This document shows positions 1 to 8,140 of a DNA stretch of 64,000 nucleotides, piece by piece. Source of the DNA: JAPYTK01 sp964401935 (GTDB lineage: Bacteria; Myxococcota_A; Polyangia; Polyangiales; Polyangiaceae); contig CAYOAL010000021.1 in the NCBI GenBank assembly GCA_964401935.1, positions 1-64,000 of the forward strand, written 5' to 3'. The position numbers and the translations under genes were made by a program. The notes under the pieces were generated by a model that made no database searches, was not told the origin of the DNA, and saw only the letters and a list, made by a program, of their open reading frames with translations. The stretch's first letter is position 1. The number at the start of each line of letters is the position of its first letter.

Positions 1-277
1 GCGTGATGACCCCGCCGGGGTCGATGCGCCGGATCTGGTTGCCGCCGCTCACGTACACCGTGCCGTCGGGAGCCTCCGCAACGCCGCGCGGAGCAAAGAG
101 CGCCGCCTCGGTCGCCGGTCCGCCGTCGCCGGCGGGCGGGCTGCCATGGTCTGCCAGTGCGAGCCAAGGCCTGCTTCGCCAGCCACGGCCGTCGGCTGCG
201 ACCCTCGCGAGCGCGCCGGAGCTCAGCTCGGTCGAAGCGAGGGCTCTCCCCCCTCCCGCCGACACGCGGGAAGCGCC
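1..277 (-). CDS. NHL-repeat protein, fragment running off the left edge
   Basis: The frame is open from the stop at 278-280 down to base 1. Bases 1-150 translate to a typical NHL/teneurin-type repeat: GDGGPATEAAL, then PRGVAEAPDGTVYV and NQIRRIDPGGVIT. Such repeats build extracellular beta-propellers. Upstream of about base 150 the translation stops looking like an NHL protein. I see no signal peptide, and the only in-frame start candidate is a GTG at 265. Either the 5' part is lost, which would make this a decayed copy, or the start lies within the atypical part. The family call rests on the motif alone; the rest of the gene is outside the window. Confidence 0.45.
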
Positions 278-562
278 TCATGTGGCAAGGGGAAAGGGTC
301 CTTGTGCACCACTCCCCCGAGACGCGGGAAGCGCCCACGGCAACGACGTCGGCGCGCCCCCCTCGCTGGGGACCCTCGGCGCCTCGCCGCCACCCTCCGA
401 GCCGGTCCGTCCAAGGCTAGTTTGGGCAGATATCTAAGTCGTTGACTCCCAAGCCCCTCACCTCGCACTCGGCGACGCGCTGCTGGTTGGCCTGTTGGCC
501 CTCATCGCAGCCTCTCACTTCGCTCCTGCTATTCGCCTTTGGCACCCCCACTGACGCAACCC

Positions 563-609
563 CCGCACCCGCACCACCATAAGCCCCGCCCCCCCGCACC
601 CGCACCACC
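563..609. repeat. C-rich direct repeat
   Basis: Two near-identical copies of about 20 bases, CCCCCGCACCCGCACCACCA-like, lie at about 563-581 and 591-609. They sit in a strongly pyrimidine-biased strand, next to the 17-bp tandem repeat. Confidence 0.7.
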
Positions 610-637
610 ACGACCACGCCCCCCAGTGGACCCGCAC

Positions 638-688
638 GTGGCTGCGGTTGTGTGGTGGCTGCGGTTGTGTGGTGGCTGCGGTTGTGTG
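638..688. repeat. 17-bp tandem repeat, three perfect copies
   Basis: GTGGCTGCGGTTGTGTG occurs three times in a row (638-654, 655-671, 672-688), followed by GTG. It is not inside a credible gene. It is a likely slippage or VNTR site. Confidence 0.9.
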
Positions 689-729
689 GTGAATGCCGAC
701 TCACCTCGTGGTGGATTTTTTTGGTTTAA

Positions 730-855
730 GCACATATGTGCGGCGGACTCCTGAGCGGAGTTGGCCGCACCATCCCTCCTGGTGTGCGCCGCTTCGACGC
801 GTGAGCTGGGGATGGATCGCGATCGGGCGTGGGTTGGCTTGTGGTGATCGCGATC
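730..855. promoter_or_regulatory. palindromes upstream of the 948 gene
   Basis: A perfect 12-bp palindrome GCACATATGTGC lies at 730-741, just after a T7 run. The perfect palindrome GATCGCGATC occurs twice, at 814-823 and 846-855. The paired spacing and the position 90-220 bases before a gene suggest protein-binding sites. No regulator is known, so function is inferred from symmetry and position only. Confidence 0.35.
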
Positions 856-947
856 GCTTCGGTGGGCGACGAACTGCTGGAGATGATTGAAGCTGGTGCG
901 CGGCATGGGCGCTGCAATGGGTTGCCTCCAACCGGAGGGAATTGCCG

Positions 948-1988
948 ATGAGCACTGCCGACAGCACCGAGACGTCCGTCATGTTTTCTTTGGCCCAGCT
1001 CGCCGAGCTCGAAGATGAGCGACTGCGCGAGGAACGGGCAGCGGAGGCAGCCGCGCGAGCGCGCGCGCAGGCCGAGCTTCAGGCACGACGCGACGCCGAG
1101 CGTGCCGCGGAGGCGGCGCGGGTGGCGGCGGAGGAGGAGCGGCGCGCGGAGCAGTGGCGCAGCGAGGCCGAGAAGCAGGCGCGGGCCGCCGCTCAGGAGC
1201 GGGCGACGCTCGAGGTGGCGCGGATCGAGGCCGAGGCGAAGGTGCGCCTCGAGGCGGAGAACGCAGCGCGCGCTCACGAGCTCGAGCTCTTGCGCGTGAA
1301 CACGGATCGCAAGCACGCCCGTACACGCCAACTGCTCGCAGGGGTGGTTGGCTTGGCGGTCTTCGCCGGTGCGGCCCTGGGCGTGTTGGCGCAGCGGCGG
1401 ACGAACGCGCTCGAGGCGGAGGTTCAGCGGGTGGTGGGCGATCGCTGGGCCGTCACCCAGACCCATGAGCAGACCTTGTCTTCGCTGCTGGCCGGTCAGG
1501 ATCGGAGGCACCAGGCGCTCCTCGCCCGCGCCGAGGGTGAGGTGACCCAGAAGGCGCGCGCGCGCGCCGAGGCGCTCCGCAGCGCTCTCGAGGCGGGAGG
1601 CCTCGATGCCCCGAAGCTCGCCGCGTTCGGTGAGGGCCTCGATCGCCTCGAAGAGGCGGCGGCGCGGGGCGCGCACCTCGAGGCCCTCGACGCGCGCCTC
1701 GACGATCTGCAGCGCTGGGCGGTGGCCACGGGCAAACGCGACCTGGCTGGCTCGGCGGCGCGGGCGGCGGCGGCGGCGCGGAGCGGCGAGCCAAAGGCCA
1801 TGGCGCACTACGGGCGGGCGCTCGATGAGCTCGCCGCCGCGCTCGGCGCCAACGGCCCGGTGGCGCGCACCGGACCCGCACCGATCGCGAGCGACCCGCC
1901 GACGGCTCCGACCGGCAAGCGGCGCACCGTCTGCGCCAACAAGAGCGATCCGATGTGCGGTCCCGACGGCTACCTGATGGACCTGTGA
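948..1988 (+). CDS. coiled-coil, single-pass membrane protein of unknown function
   Basis: 346 residues. The ATG at 948 is chosen because GGAGGGA lies 7 bases upstream; a TTG six bases earlier is too close to it. Residues about 20-125 are an uninterrupted Ala/Glu/Arg heptad-like coiled coil, predicted cytoplasmic. A hydrophobic segment (LLAGVVGLAVFAGAALGVLA) follows at about 130-150, then a second helical region on the other side of the membrane. The tail holds two Cys (CANKSDPMCGPDGYLMDL). No enzyme motif is visible. It may tether or organise envelope complexes, but that is inference from architecture. Confidence 0.8.
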   Translation: MSTADSTETSVMFSLAQLAELEDERLREERAAEAAARARAQAELQARRDAERAAEAARVAAEEERRAEQWRSEAEKQARAAAQERATLEVARIEAEAKVRLEAENAARAHELELLRVNTDRKHARTRQLLAGVVGLAVFAGAALGVLAQRRTNALEAEVQRVVGDRWAVTQTHEQTLSSLLAGQDRRHQALLARAEGEVTQKARARAEALRSALEAGGLDAPKLAAFGEGLDRLEEAAARGAHLEALDARLDDLQRWAVATGKRDLAGSAARAAAAARSGEPKAMAHYGRALDELAAALGANGPVARTGPAPIASDPPTAPTGKRRTVCANKSDPMCGPDGYLMDL

Positions 1989-2080
1989 GCGTCTGGGAGG
2001 GCGGCGGGAGCCCACGTCGCCTGTGTCGAAATGCGGCTGGAGGCGCGAAGTGCCGACTGGGTTGCGCTATGCTCGACGCG

Positions 2081-3130
2081 ATGATCAAGCGTCGGCCGTT
2101 GCTCTTGGGACTCGTGGGAGCTTGTGTGGGATTGGCGTGCGAGAAGAAGCGGCAGCCGCCGCCGTACCCTCAGCCTGGCTACCCTCCGCAGCCAGGCTAC
2201 CCCCCTCAACCCGGCTACCCGCCCGCGCCCCAGCCCAACGTTCAGCCTGGGCAGCCGGCCCCGCTCACTCCCGGCAGCCTGCCGCCGGTGTACAACGACC
2301 CGATCAACCAAGCCAACATCGGCTTCTTCCGCCAGCGCTCGCAGCAGATCATCCAAGAGCTGATCAACGCGCTCCCCCCCGCCACTGGCCAGCTCATGCG
2401 CTCGGTGCCGCTCGTGGTCGACGACACGGTGGGCGACGTGAACGCCTTCGCCGCCTGCATCAACGGCAAGGCGCTCATGGCCATCACCGATGGGCTCATG
2501 GAGATCCAGAGCCAAATGGCGCGGGCCCGGGCCACCGACGAGGTGTTCCGGACGCAGAAGTTCAACCAGTACATCGACTACGTGGCCAAGAACCAGCGTC
2601 CGCAGCAACCCATCGTGAAGCCTCCCCCCGGCTTCTTCGATCAGAACCAGGACGTCGACGGCGTGAAGGTCAGGCGTCAACACGAGCTCTACGACGAGAT
2701 GATCGCGTTCGTGCTCGGTCACGAGCTCGCCCACCACTATCTCCAGCACACCGGCTGCGTCGGCGGAGGCGGCCTCTCGCCCGCCGATCTCAACCGGGTG
2801 CTGTCGAACGTGGTCCCCGGCTTCAACCAGCCCAACGAGCTGGCCGCCGATCAGAGCGGCACCGACAACCTCCTCACCGCCGGGGCTCGCCAAGCGGGCT
2901 ACAAGTGGACGGAGACCGGCGCCATGCTCACCCTCGACTTCTTCCAGGCGCTCCGCAGCATCTCCCCCGGCGAGGAGCTCATCTTCGCCTTCGAGATCTC
3001 CCACCCCCCGCCCTGGGTGCGGCGCCCGTCGGTGCAGCAGGCCGCCACCAACTGGCGCCAGCGCGGTGGCGCCCCGGCCAACCCCAACCCGTTCCCCTTC
3101 CCCTTCCCCATCCCGGGGATGGGCGGCTGA
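2081..3130 (+). CDS. M48-like zinc metalloprotease lipoprotein
   Basis: 349 residues. The start MIKRRPLLLGLV gives a lipoprotein signal ending at GLAC, a weak lipobox with Gly at -3. An in-frame ATG at 2069 is the alternative. After the Cys comes a Pro-rich linker with repeated PGYPPQ. The Zn motif HELAHH is at residues 214-219, and ELAADQSG about 50 residues later supplies the third ligand, the layout of M48-type peptidases. It therefore probably cleaves or quality-controls envelope proteins. It lacks the transmembrane helices of HtpX and resembles the periplasmic BepA/LoiP branch more in outline. It is convergent with the DUF2169 gene, 24 bases apart. Confidence 0.8.
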   Translation: MIKRRPLLLGLVGACVGLACEKKRQPPPYPQPGYPPQPGYPPQPGYPPAPQPNVQPGQPAPLTPGSLPPVYNDPINQANIGFFRQRSQQIIQELINALPPATGQLMRSVPLVVDDTVGDVNAFAACINGKALMAITDGLMEIQSQMARARATDEVFRTQKFNQYIDYVAKNQRPQQPIVKPPPGFFDQNQDVDGVKVRRQHELYDEMIAFVLGHELAHHYLQHTGCVGGGGLSPADLNRVLSNVVPGFNQPNELAADQSGTDNLLTAGARQAGYKWTETGAMLTLDFFQALRSISPGEELIFAFEISHPPPWVRRPSVQQAATNWRQRGGAPANPNPFPFPFPIPGMGG

Positions 3131-3154
3131 CGACGCCTCGCGTCACGCTGTGGC

Positions 3155-4693
3155 TCAGCGCTTGAAGCCGCCGTAGAGATCGGCGAGGAGGCGCTCGGCC
3201 TCGCGGCGCTGCTCTTCGGCGCGGGCGGTGCGGCGGGCCTCGGCCTCCCGGGCCTCTGCCTGCTCGCGTGCAAACGCCGCGGCTTGTTGCTCGCGGCGCG
3301 CGCGCGCGGCGTCCGCTTCGCGTGCGCGGGCCCCTGCCCCCTCGGAGGGTGGTGCTGCGGGCGGCGCGGGGGGTTCGGTGCCCAGGTCGGAGGGCACCTC
3401 CTCGGCGAGGGCGTCCGAGGCCCTCGCGAGCACCCCCTCTGCCTCTGCCGCGTCCGTCAGGGTCTGCGCCCCCAGCGACGGGGCCGACACCACCGGCGCG
3501 GTCTCGCCCGACCACGGCGCGCCAGGGATCGGGAAGGCATCCCCCGCGTGGGGGTGGCGGGGCGCTCCGCCCTCGTCGAAAGGCAACGTCTCGCTCCGTT
3601 CCGGTCTCATCTCACGGGTCGTGGTGAGGCCGGCGAGGGGCTGCGTGTCCTCGACGATCGACAACGTCACGTCGCCCAGCACGACCGCGTGGGACGCCTC
3701 CAAAGGCGCCGGGCGCGGCGCGAGCCGCTCCGGCCACACGACGGGCGCTCCCCCCGTGCTCAACGCAGCGCCGATGACGAGCGGTCCCACCGGCAGCTCG
3801 ACGGGGAAGCTCGTGCGCCACACCAACGTCACGAGCCCGGTGTCGACGTCGATGTGCAGCGACTCGGCGCGGAGCGGGAGCTCGGCGGGGATGAGGCCCC
3901 CCGGCGGTGCCCCCTCCACGCGCCCCGCCGCCCTCACCGAGGGGAGGCGCGCCCGAAAGTGCCGGCGCCCCGGCATCATGCCCTCCAGCCACAGCCACTC
4001 TTCTCCGGTGAGGGCGGGGAGCCACTGGTCCTCCGGCGCCGACTGAAAATAGGTCCAGTCGAAATCGGACGGGATATGCACCACGGGCTCCGAGAAGATC
4101 CTGTGCGGCGCCCCCCCCAGCCGGCGCCGTCGCGCCATGAAGGCGGCGGGGAGGGGCGCGAAGCAGGCCACCTTCGTCTGTGGCTCGGTGGGGTGCAGGA
4201 GGCAGGGCAGCGCCGCCGCGTCGTCCCGACCGCGCCCGAGCGGATTGTCGGCGAAGCCGATGCCCCCCAGCGCGAGATCGTACGAGAGGCGCAACTTCGA
4301 GAAGGGCGCTGCCTCACCGCCCGGGACCCGCTCGCCCACGAGCTCGATGCGCTTGTCGAGCACCGTGTCGCCCCCGCACGTGAGCATCAGGCGTGCGCTG
4401 GAGCGCGGGCTGCCGTTCGCGTTGTGCGCATGGCCCACCAGCGTCACCTCCGGATGGGGAAGCTGCGGGACCAAATCCGCGGGCGCCACCACGGTGAGCG
4501 AGGGCAGGCGCGTCAGCTCCTCGCGCCGGGCAGGTTGCGGCGCCACGAGCGCCATGTCGCCCCCCGAGCCGAGCGCGAAGGTGCCCTTGACACAGATCGT
4601 GAGGTTGAGCATCCCTCCCGAGGTCCACCACAGCGAGCCGGATGCCACGTTCCCGATGGGAACGTGCCGAACGTCGGGGAGCTCGCTGATCAT
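3155..4693 (-). CDS. DUF2169-family protein with coiled-coil tail
   Basis: 512 residues. The body matches the DUF2169 pattern: an N-terminal beta-rich stretch with CVKGTFAL, and the hallmark DLALGGIGFADNPLGRG around residue 150-165. DUF2169 proteins are usually encoded beside VgrG, PAAR and effector genes of type VI secretion systems, where they act in loading or maturation of spike-associated effectors. No such genes are in this window. The C-terminal 100 residues are Pro/Ala-rich and then a charged Arg/Glu/Ala helix (RREQQAAAFAREQAEAREAE), an add-on to the domain. Start ATG 4693; the ribosome site is weak. Confidence 0.8.
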   Translation of the reverse strand: MISELPDVRHVPIGNVASGSLWWTSGGMLNLTICVKGTFALGSGGDMALVAPQPARREELTRLPSLTVVAPADLVPQLPHPEVTLVGHAHNANGSPRSSARLMLTCGGDTVLDKRIELVGERVPGGEAAPFSKLRLSYDLALGGIGFADNPLGRGRDDAAALPCLLHPTEPQTKVACFAPLPAAFMARRRRLGGAPHRIFSEPVVHIPSDFDWTYFQSAPEDQWLPALTGEEWLWLEGMMPGRRHFRARLPSVRAAGRVEGAPPGGLIPAELPLRAESLHIDVDTGLVTLVWRTSFPVELPVGPLVIGAALSTGGAPVVWPERLAPRPAPLEASHAVVLGDVTLSIVEDTQPLAGLTTTREMRPERSETLPFDEGGAPRHPHAGDAFPIPGAPWSGETAPVVSAPSLGAQTLTDAAEAEGVLARASDALAEEVPSDLGTEPPAPPAAPPSEGAGARAREADAARARREQQAAAFAREQAEAREAEARRTARAEEQRREAERLLADLYGGFKR

Positions 4694-4820
4694 GGGACTC
4701 GTCGCGGGCGGCGTGGCGGAGGCAGCCTGGAGCGTCGACCATAGCTGCCTGTCCCCATGATGTCTCGTCTCTCCCCTCGCGTCGCGCCCGCGGGTCGACC
4801 GAGCTCGCCGTGGCGAGGTG

Positions 4821-6275
4821 CTAGCTCGGGCGGTAGTTCGGCGCCTCTTCGGTGATGATGACGTCGTGGACGTGCGACTCGCGGAGCCCCTGCGCCGTCA
4901 TCTTGATGAAGCGGGCGTGCTGCCGCAGCGCCTCGATGTCGGCCGAGCCGGTGTAGCCCATGCCGGCGCGCAGGCCGCCCACCAGCTGGTGGACGATGGA
5001 GGTGAGCGGCCCACGGTAGGGCACGCGTCCCTCGATGCCTTCCGGCACGAGCTTCTCGTCGGCCGAGCCGCTCTGAAAGTAGCGGTCCTTGCTCCCCTTC
5101 TTCATCGCGCCGAGCGACCCCATGCCCCGGTACACTTTGTAGCTGCGACCCTGGTAGAGCACCATGTCTCCCGGCGACTCGTCGGTGCCCGCGAAGAGGG
5201 AGCCGATCATCACAGAGTGGGCGCCGGCCGCGATGGCCTTCACCACGTCTCCGGAGTACTTCACGCCTCCGTCCGAGATCACCGGCACGTCTTGCTCGCG
5301 CGCCTCGCGCACGGCGTCGGCGACGGCGGTGATCTGCGGCACACCGACCCCTGCAACAACCCGCGTCGTGCAGATGCTGCCGGGGCCGATGCCCACCTTC
5401 ACCCCGTCGACGCCGGCGTCGATGAGCGCCTTGGCACCATCGGCGGTGGCCACGTTGCCCCCGATCACCTCCACCTCCGGGAAGCGACGCTTCGTGTCGG
5501 CGATGGCCTCGAGCACCCCCTTGGAGTGCCCGTGCGCGGTGTCGACGACGAGCACGTCGACCCCTGCCGCGACGAGCGCCTCCGACCGCTCGAGCCGATC
5601 GCGCGCCGGTCCGATCGCCGCGCCCACCCGCAAGCGTCCCCGGTCGTCCTTCACCGCGATGGGCGTGGCGTCGGCTTGGAGCAGATCCTTGATGGTGATG
5701 AGGCCGACCAGCTTGCCGTCCTCCACCACCAAGAGCTTCTCGATGCGATGCTGATGCAAGAGCTCCTTCGCACGATCGACGGTGACCCCCGGCGGCACGG
5801 TCACGAGCTCGCGGGTCATGAGCGCCGAGACGGGCTGCTGTAGATCTCTCACGAAGCGGATGTCGCGGGCGGTGAGGATCCCCGCCAGCGTGTCGCCGTC
5901 GACCACCGGCACGCCGCTGATGTCGTGCTCGCGCATCACCTTGAGCGCGTCGCTCAGGATCGCCTCCGACGACACCGTCACGGGATCTGCGATCATCCCC
6001 GACTCGGCGCGCTTCACCTTCTCCACCTCGGCCACCTGCTGTCGCACGTCGAGGTTCTTGTGGATGACCCCCATCCCCCCTGCGCGCGCCATCGCGATCG
6101 CCGCCCGGGCCTCGGTCACCGAGTCCATCGCCGCGCTCACGATCGGGATGTTGAGGCGAATGTTCCTCGTGAGCCGGGTGGTCACGTCGACCTCGGCGGG
6201 CAAGACCTCGCTGTACGCCGGCAGCAGCATGACGTCGTCGAACGTCAAGTACTCGCGCAGATCCCGATCCAGCAT
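4821..6275 (-). CDS. guaB: inosine-5'-monophosphate dehydrogenase
   Basis: 484 residues, close to the usual 485-490. It oxidises IMP to XMP with NAD+, the committed step of GMP synthesis in the cytoplasm. The N-terminal LTFDDVMLLP and the active-site loop GIGPGSICTTRVVAGVG with catalytic Cys near residue 300 are intact, as are the IMP-phosphate loop (SDGGVKYSGD) and the flap with MGSLGAM. Two CBS domains are inserted at about residues 90-205 (adenine-nucleotide regulation in the family). Start ATG 6275 matches the family N-terminus. It lies 77 bases downstream of the histidine kinase gene on the same strand and may share its transcript. Confidence 0.97.
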   Translation of the reverse strand: MLDRDLREYLTFDDVMLLPAYSEVLPAEVDVTTRLTRNIRLNIPIVSAAMDSVTEARAAIAMARAGGMGVIHKNLDVRQQVAEVEKVKRAESGMIADPVTVSSEAILSDALKVMREHDISGVPVVDGDTLAGILTARDIRFVRDLQQPVSALMTRELVTVPPGVTVDRAKELLHQHRIEKLLVVEDGKLVGLITIKDLLQADATPIAVKDDRGRLRVGAAIGPARDRLERSEALVAAGVDVLVVDTAHGHSKGVLEAIADTKRRFPEVEVIGGNVATADGAKALIDAGVDGVKVGIGPGSICTTRVVAGVGVPQITAVADAVREAREQDVPVISDGGVKYSGDVVKAIAAGAHSVMIGSLFAGTDESPGDMVLYQGRSYKVYRGMGSLGAMKKGSKDRYFQSGSADEKLVPEGIEGRVPYRGPLTSIVHQLVGGLRAGMGYTGSADIEALRQHARFIKMTAQGLRESHVHDVIITEEAPNYRPS

Positions 6276-6352
6276 GTTTCGCCTTACCCCCAATCCCGGC
6301 AGGACGTCGAGCACAAAGTCAGCCCGAGCCCTCACGCCGCTCTCCGCGGGCC

Positions 6353-7951
6353 TCACGCGCGGAAGGAGCGGATCGGTGCCTCGCTCCGAGCGAGCGCAGC
6401 GAACGACTCCTCACTCCCGAGGGGAGGGAGAGAGACGCGAAAACGGGCACCGCCGAGGGGTGAGGTGTCGACGTCGATGTGGCCGCCATGATCGAGCACG
6501 ATCTTCTTCACGATCGTCAGGCCGAGTCCGCTCCCGTCCTGCTTGGTGGTCACGTATGGATCGAACACGCTCACCCCGAGCTGAGGGGGGACCCCCGGGC
6601 CGTCGTCCTCCACCTCGAGGATGTAGCTGTCCTCGTCGGCCACCGCCCGCACCCGCACTCGGGCGCCGTCGTGGTCGGCCTTGGCCGCCTGAATGGCGTT
6701 GGCGACCAGGTTGGAGAGGACGCGATACATCATGGTGCGGTCGAGCGCGACGGGGAGCTCGCCTTCTTCGATCTCGAAGGTGAGCTCCACGTCCTCGTCG
6801 TCGGCGAGCTCCTCCCGCAACAGGCGCGGCTGCTGCTCGCGCAAGAACGCGCCGAGATCGCCCTCGGCGAGGGCGGCGCGAGGGAGGCGCGCGAAGTTGG
6901 CAAACTCGCTCACCAAGCGCCGGAGGCTCTCCACCTCCTCCACCACGATGTCCTTGGTGGTGTCGAGCATCTTCCGAAAAGCGGGGTCGTCGCCCTGGTA
7001 GCGGCGGTGGCACTCCTCCACCGCGAGCAAGATCGGGGTGAGGGGATTCTTGATCTCGTGGGCGAGGCGTCGCGCCATCTGCTGCCACTCCCCCATCCGC
7101 TTGAGGAACTCGATGCGAGCGCGGCTGCGCCCCAGCTGGTCGAGCATGCGGTTGAAGGCGTAGGCGAGATAGGCGATCTCATCTTTGCCGTCGTCTTGAA
7201 CGCGCACGGAGAGATCGCCGTCGGCGACGGGCCGCGTGGCCTCCGCGAGGTGGTGGATGCGTTGGATCACCGGTCGCACCGCCAGGATCCCGACGATCAC
7301 CGCCAGCGCGAGCGTGATGGCGAAGAGCACCGCGAAAGGGGCGAGGTACCCACTCCGCGCCGCCTCACCTCCGTACGCGTCGGCCTGGCCGCGCCACGCG
7401 CGCGTGAAGCGCTGCGCGCTCTCGAGCTCGTCGATGCGGCGCTTGTCGGCGGCGAAGGTGAGCTCGAGCACGCTCGCGGGCTGCTCCGTCGACGTGGGCA
7501 CCCGCACCGTGAAGGGGCGCTCCCCCGCCGGCTCGAGCGGCCGCTCCCGCTCGACGCGGAGCGCGACGCTCCCGTCGGCGGCGAGGAGCTCGGCGGTGAG
7601 CAGATTGGGGTGCGCCCCCGCGATCCCCTCGAGCGCCGCTCGGAGCGGCTCGGTGTCTCCTCGTGCGTCGGCGGCGTCGACCCCCATCACCACCGCCGGA
7701 TGGGCCGCGATCGCGGCTCCTTCGTGCCGCATGGCCGTCTTCATCGCCTCCACCAGATCGCCGTAGACCGTGAGCGACCGCTCGAGGTGCTGGCCCACCT
7801 CCTCCTGAAAGGCGGCGCCCGAGGCCCGCTGGATCACGGTGTTGGCCAGCACCATCGCGGTGAGGAGCGGCAACGAGGCGGTGATCAACAGGGCCATGAC
7901 GACGCGGGTCTGAAAACCCATCCGCGCTGGCGCCGACAGCGTCTGGCTCAT
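6353..7951 (-). CDS. NtrY-type transmembrane sensor histidine kinase
   Basis: 532 residues. A first membrane helix lies near residues 15-35. A periplasmic sensor region of about 170 residues follows, then a second helix (FAVLFAITLALAVIVGILAV), a HAMP domain (to about residue 275), HisKA with the phospho-acceptor in RRLAHEIKNPLTP (His298), and an HATPase domain with NLVANAIQAA, DDGPGVP and GSGLGLTIV. The HEIKNPLTP context is typical of NtrY-like kinases. No response regulator is adjacent, so it is an orphan here. The ATG at 7951 is preferred; an upstream GTG in SLLSVSIP is possible. It is divergent from the RCC1 lipoprotein gene. Confidence 0.9.
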   Translation of the reverse strand: MSQTLSAPARMGFQTRVVMALLITASLPLLTAMVLANTVIQRASGAAFQEEVGQHLERSLTVYGDLVEAMKTAMRHEGAAIAAHPAVVMGVDAADARGDTEPLRAALEGIAGAHPNLLTAELLAADGSVALRVERERPLEPAGERPFTVRVPTSTEQPASVLELTFAADKRRIDELESAQRFTRAWRGQADAYGGEAARSGYLAPFAVLFAITLALAVIVGILAVRPVIQRIHHLAEATRPVADGDLSVRVQDDGKDEIAYLAYAFNRMLDQLGRSRARIEFLKRMGEWQQMARRLAHEIKNPLTPILLAVEECHRRYQGDDPAFRKMLDTTKDIVVEEVESLRRLVSEFANFARLPRAALAEGDLGAFLREQQPRLLREELADDEDVELTFEIEEGELPVALDRTMMYRVLSNLVANAIQAAKADHDGARVRVRAVADEDSYILEVEDDGPGVPPQLGVSVFDPYVTTKQDGSGLGLTIVKKIVLDHGGHIDVDTSPLGGARFRVSLPPLGSEESFAALARSEAPIRSFRA

Positions 7952-8140
7952 CACCGGGCCGCCGCCGCGACTGCTCGGTACAAGCACACTCGAGGGAATG
8001 CTCACGGAGAGCAGGCTACCGCCTTCGCGGCGGGGGCTACAGCCTCGACCGATCGGGGCCCCTCCGTGTGGATCGCGGGAGATGCCGTGCCTCACAAACA
8101 CGCCGCCCAGCGCCCACCGGCTTGTCGTAGGATGGAGCCC

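Larger units (their letters stand above)
278..947. other. gene-free, repeat-rich stretch
   Basis: I see no convincing gene here. Open frames on both strands are low-complexity (His, Pro, Gly or Arg rich). The stretch holds a C-rich direct repeat (563-609), a 17-bp triplicated repeat (638-688), an AT-rich patch with T7 and a 12-bp palindrome (about 714-741), and two copies of a 10-bp palindrome (814-855). The last 200 bases probably carry the promoter of the gene at 948. Confidence 0.5.

Noticed and set aside
417..906. Minus-strand open frames in the first gene-free stretch
   Set aside because: The products are low-complexity and the frames are made by repeats. I saw no start with a ribosome site or a known domain.
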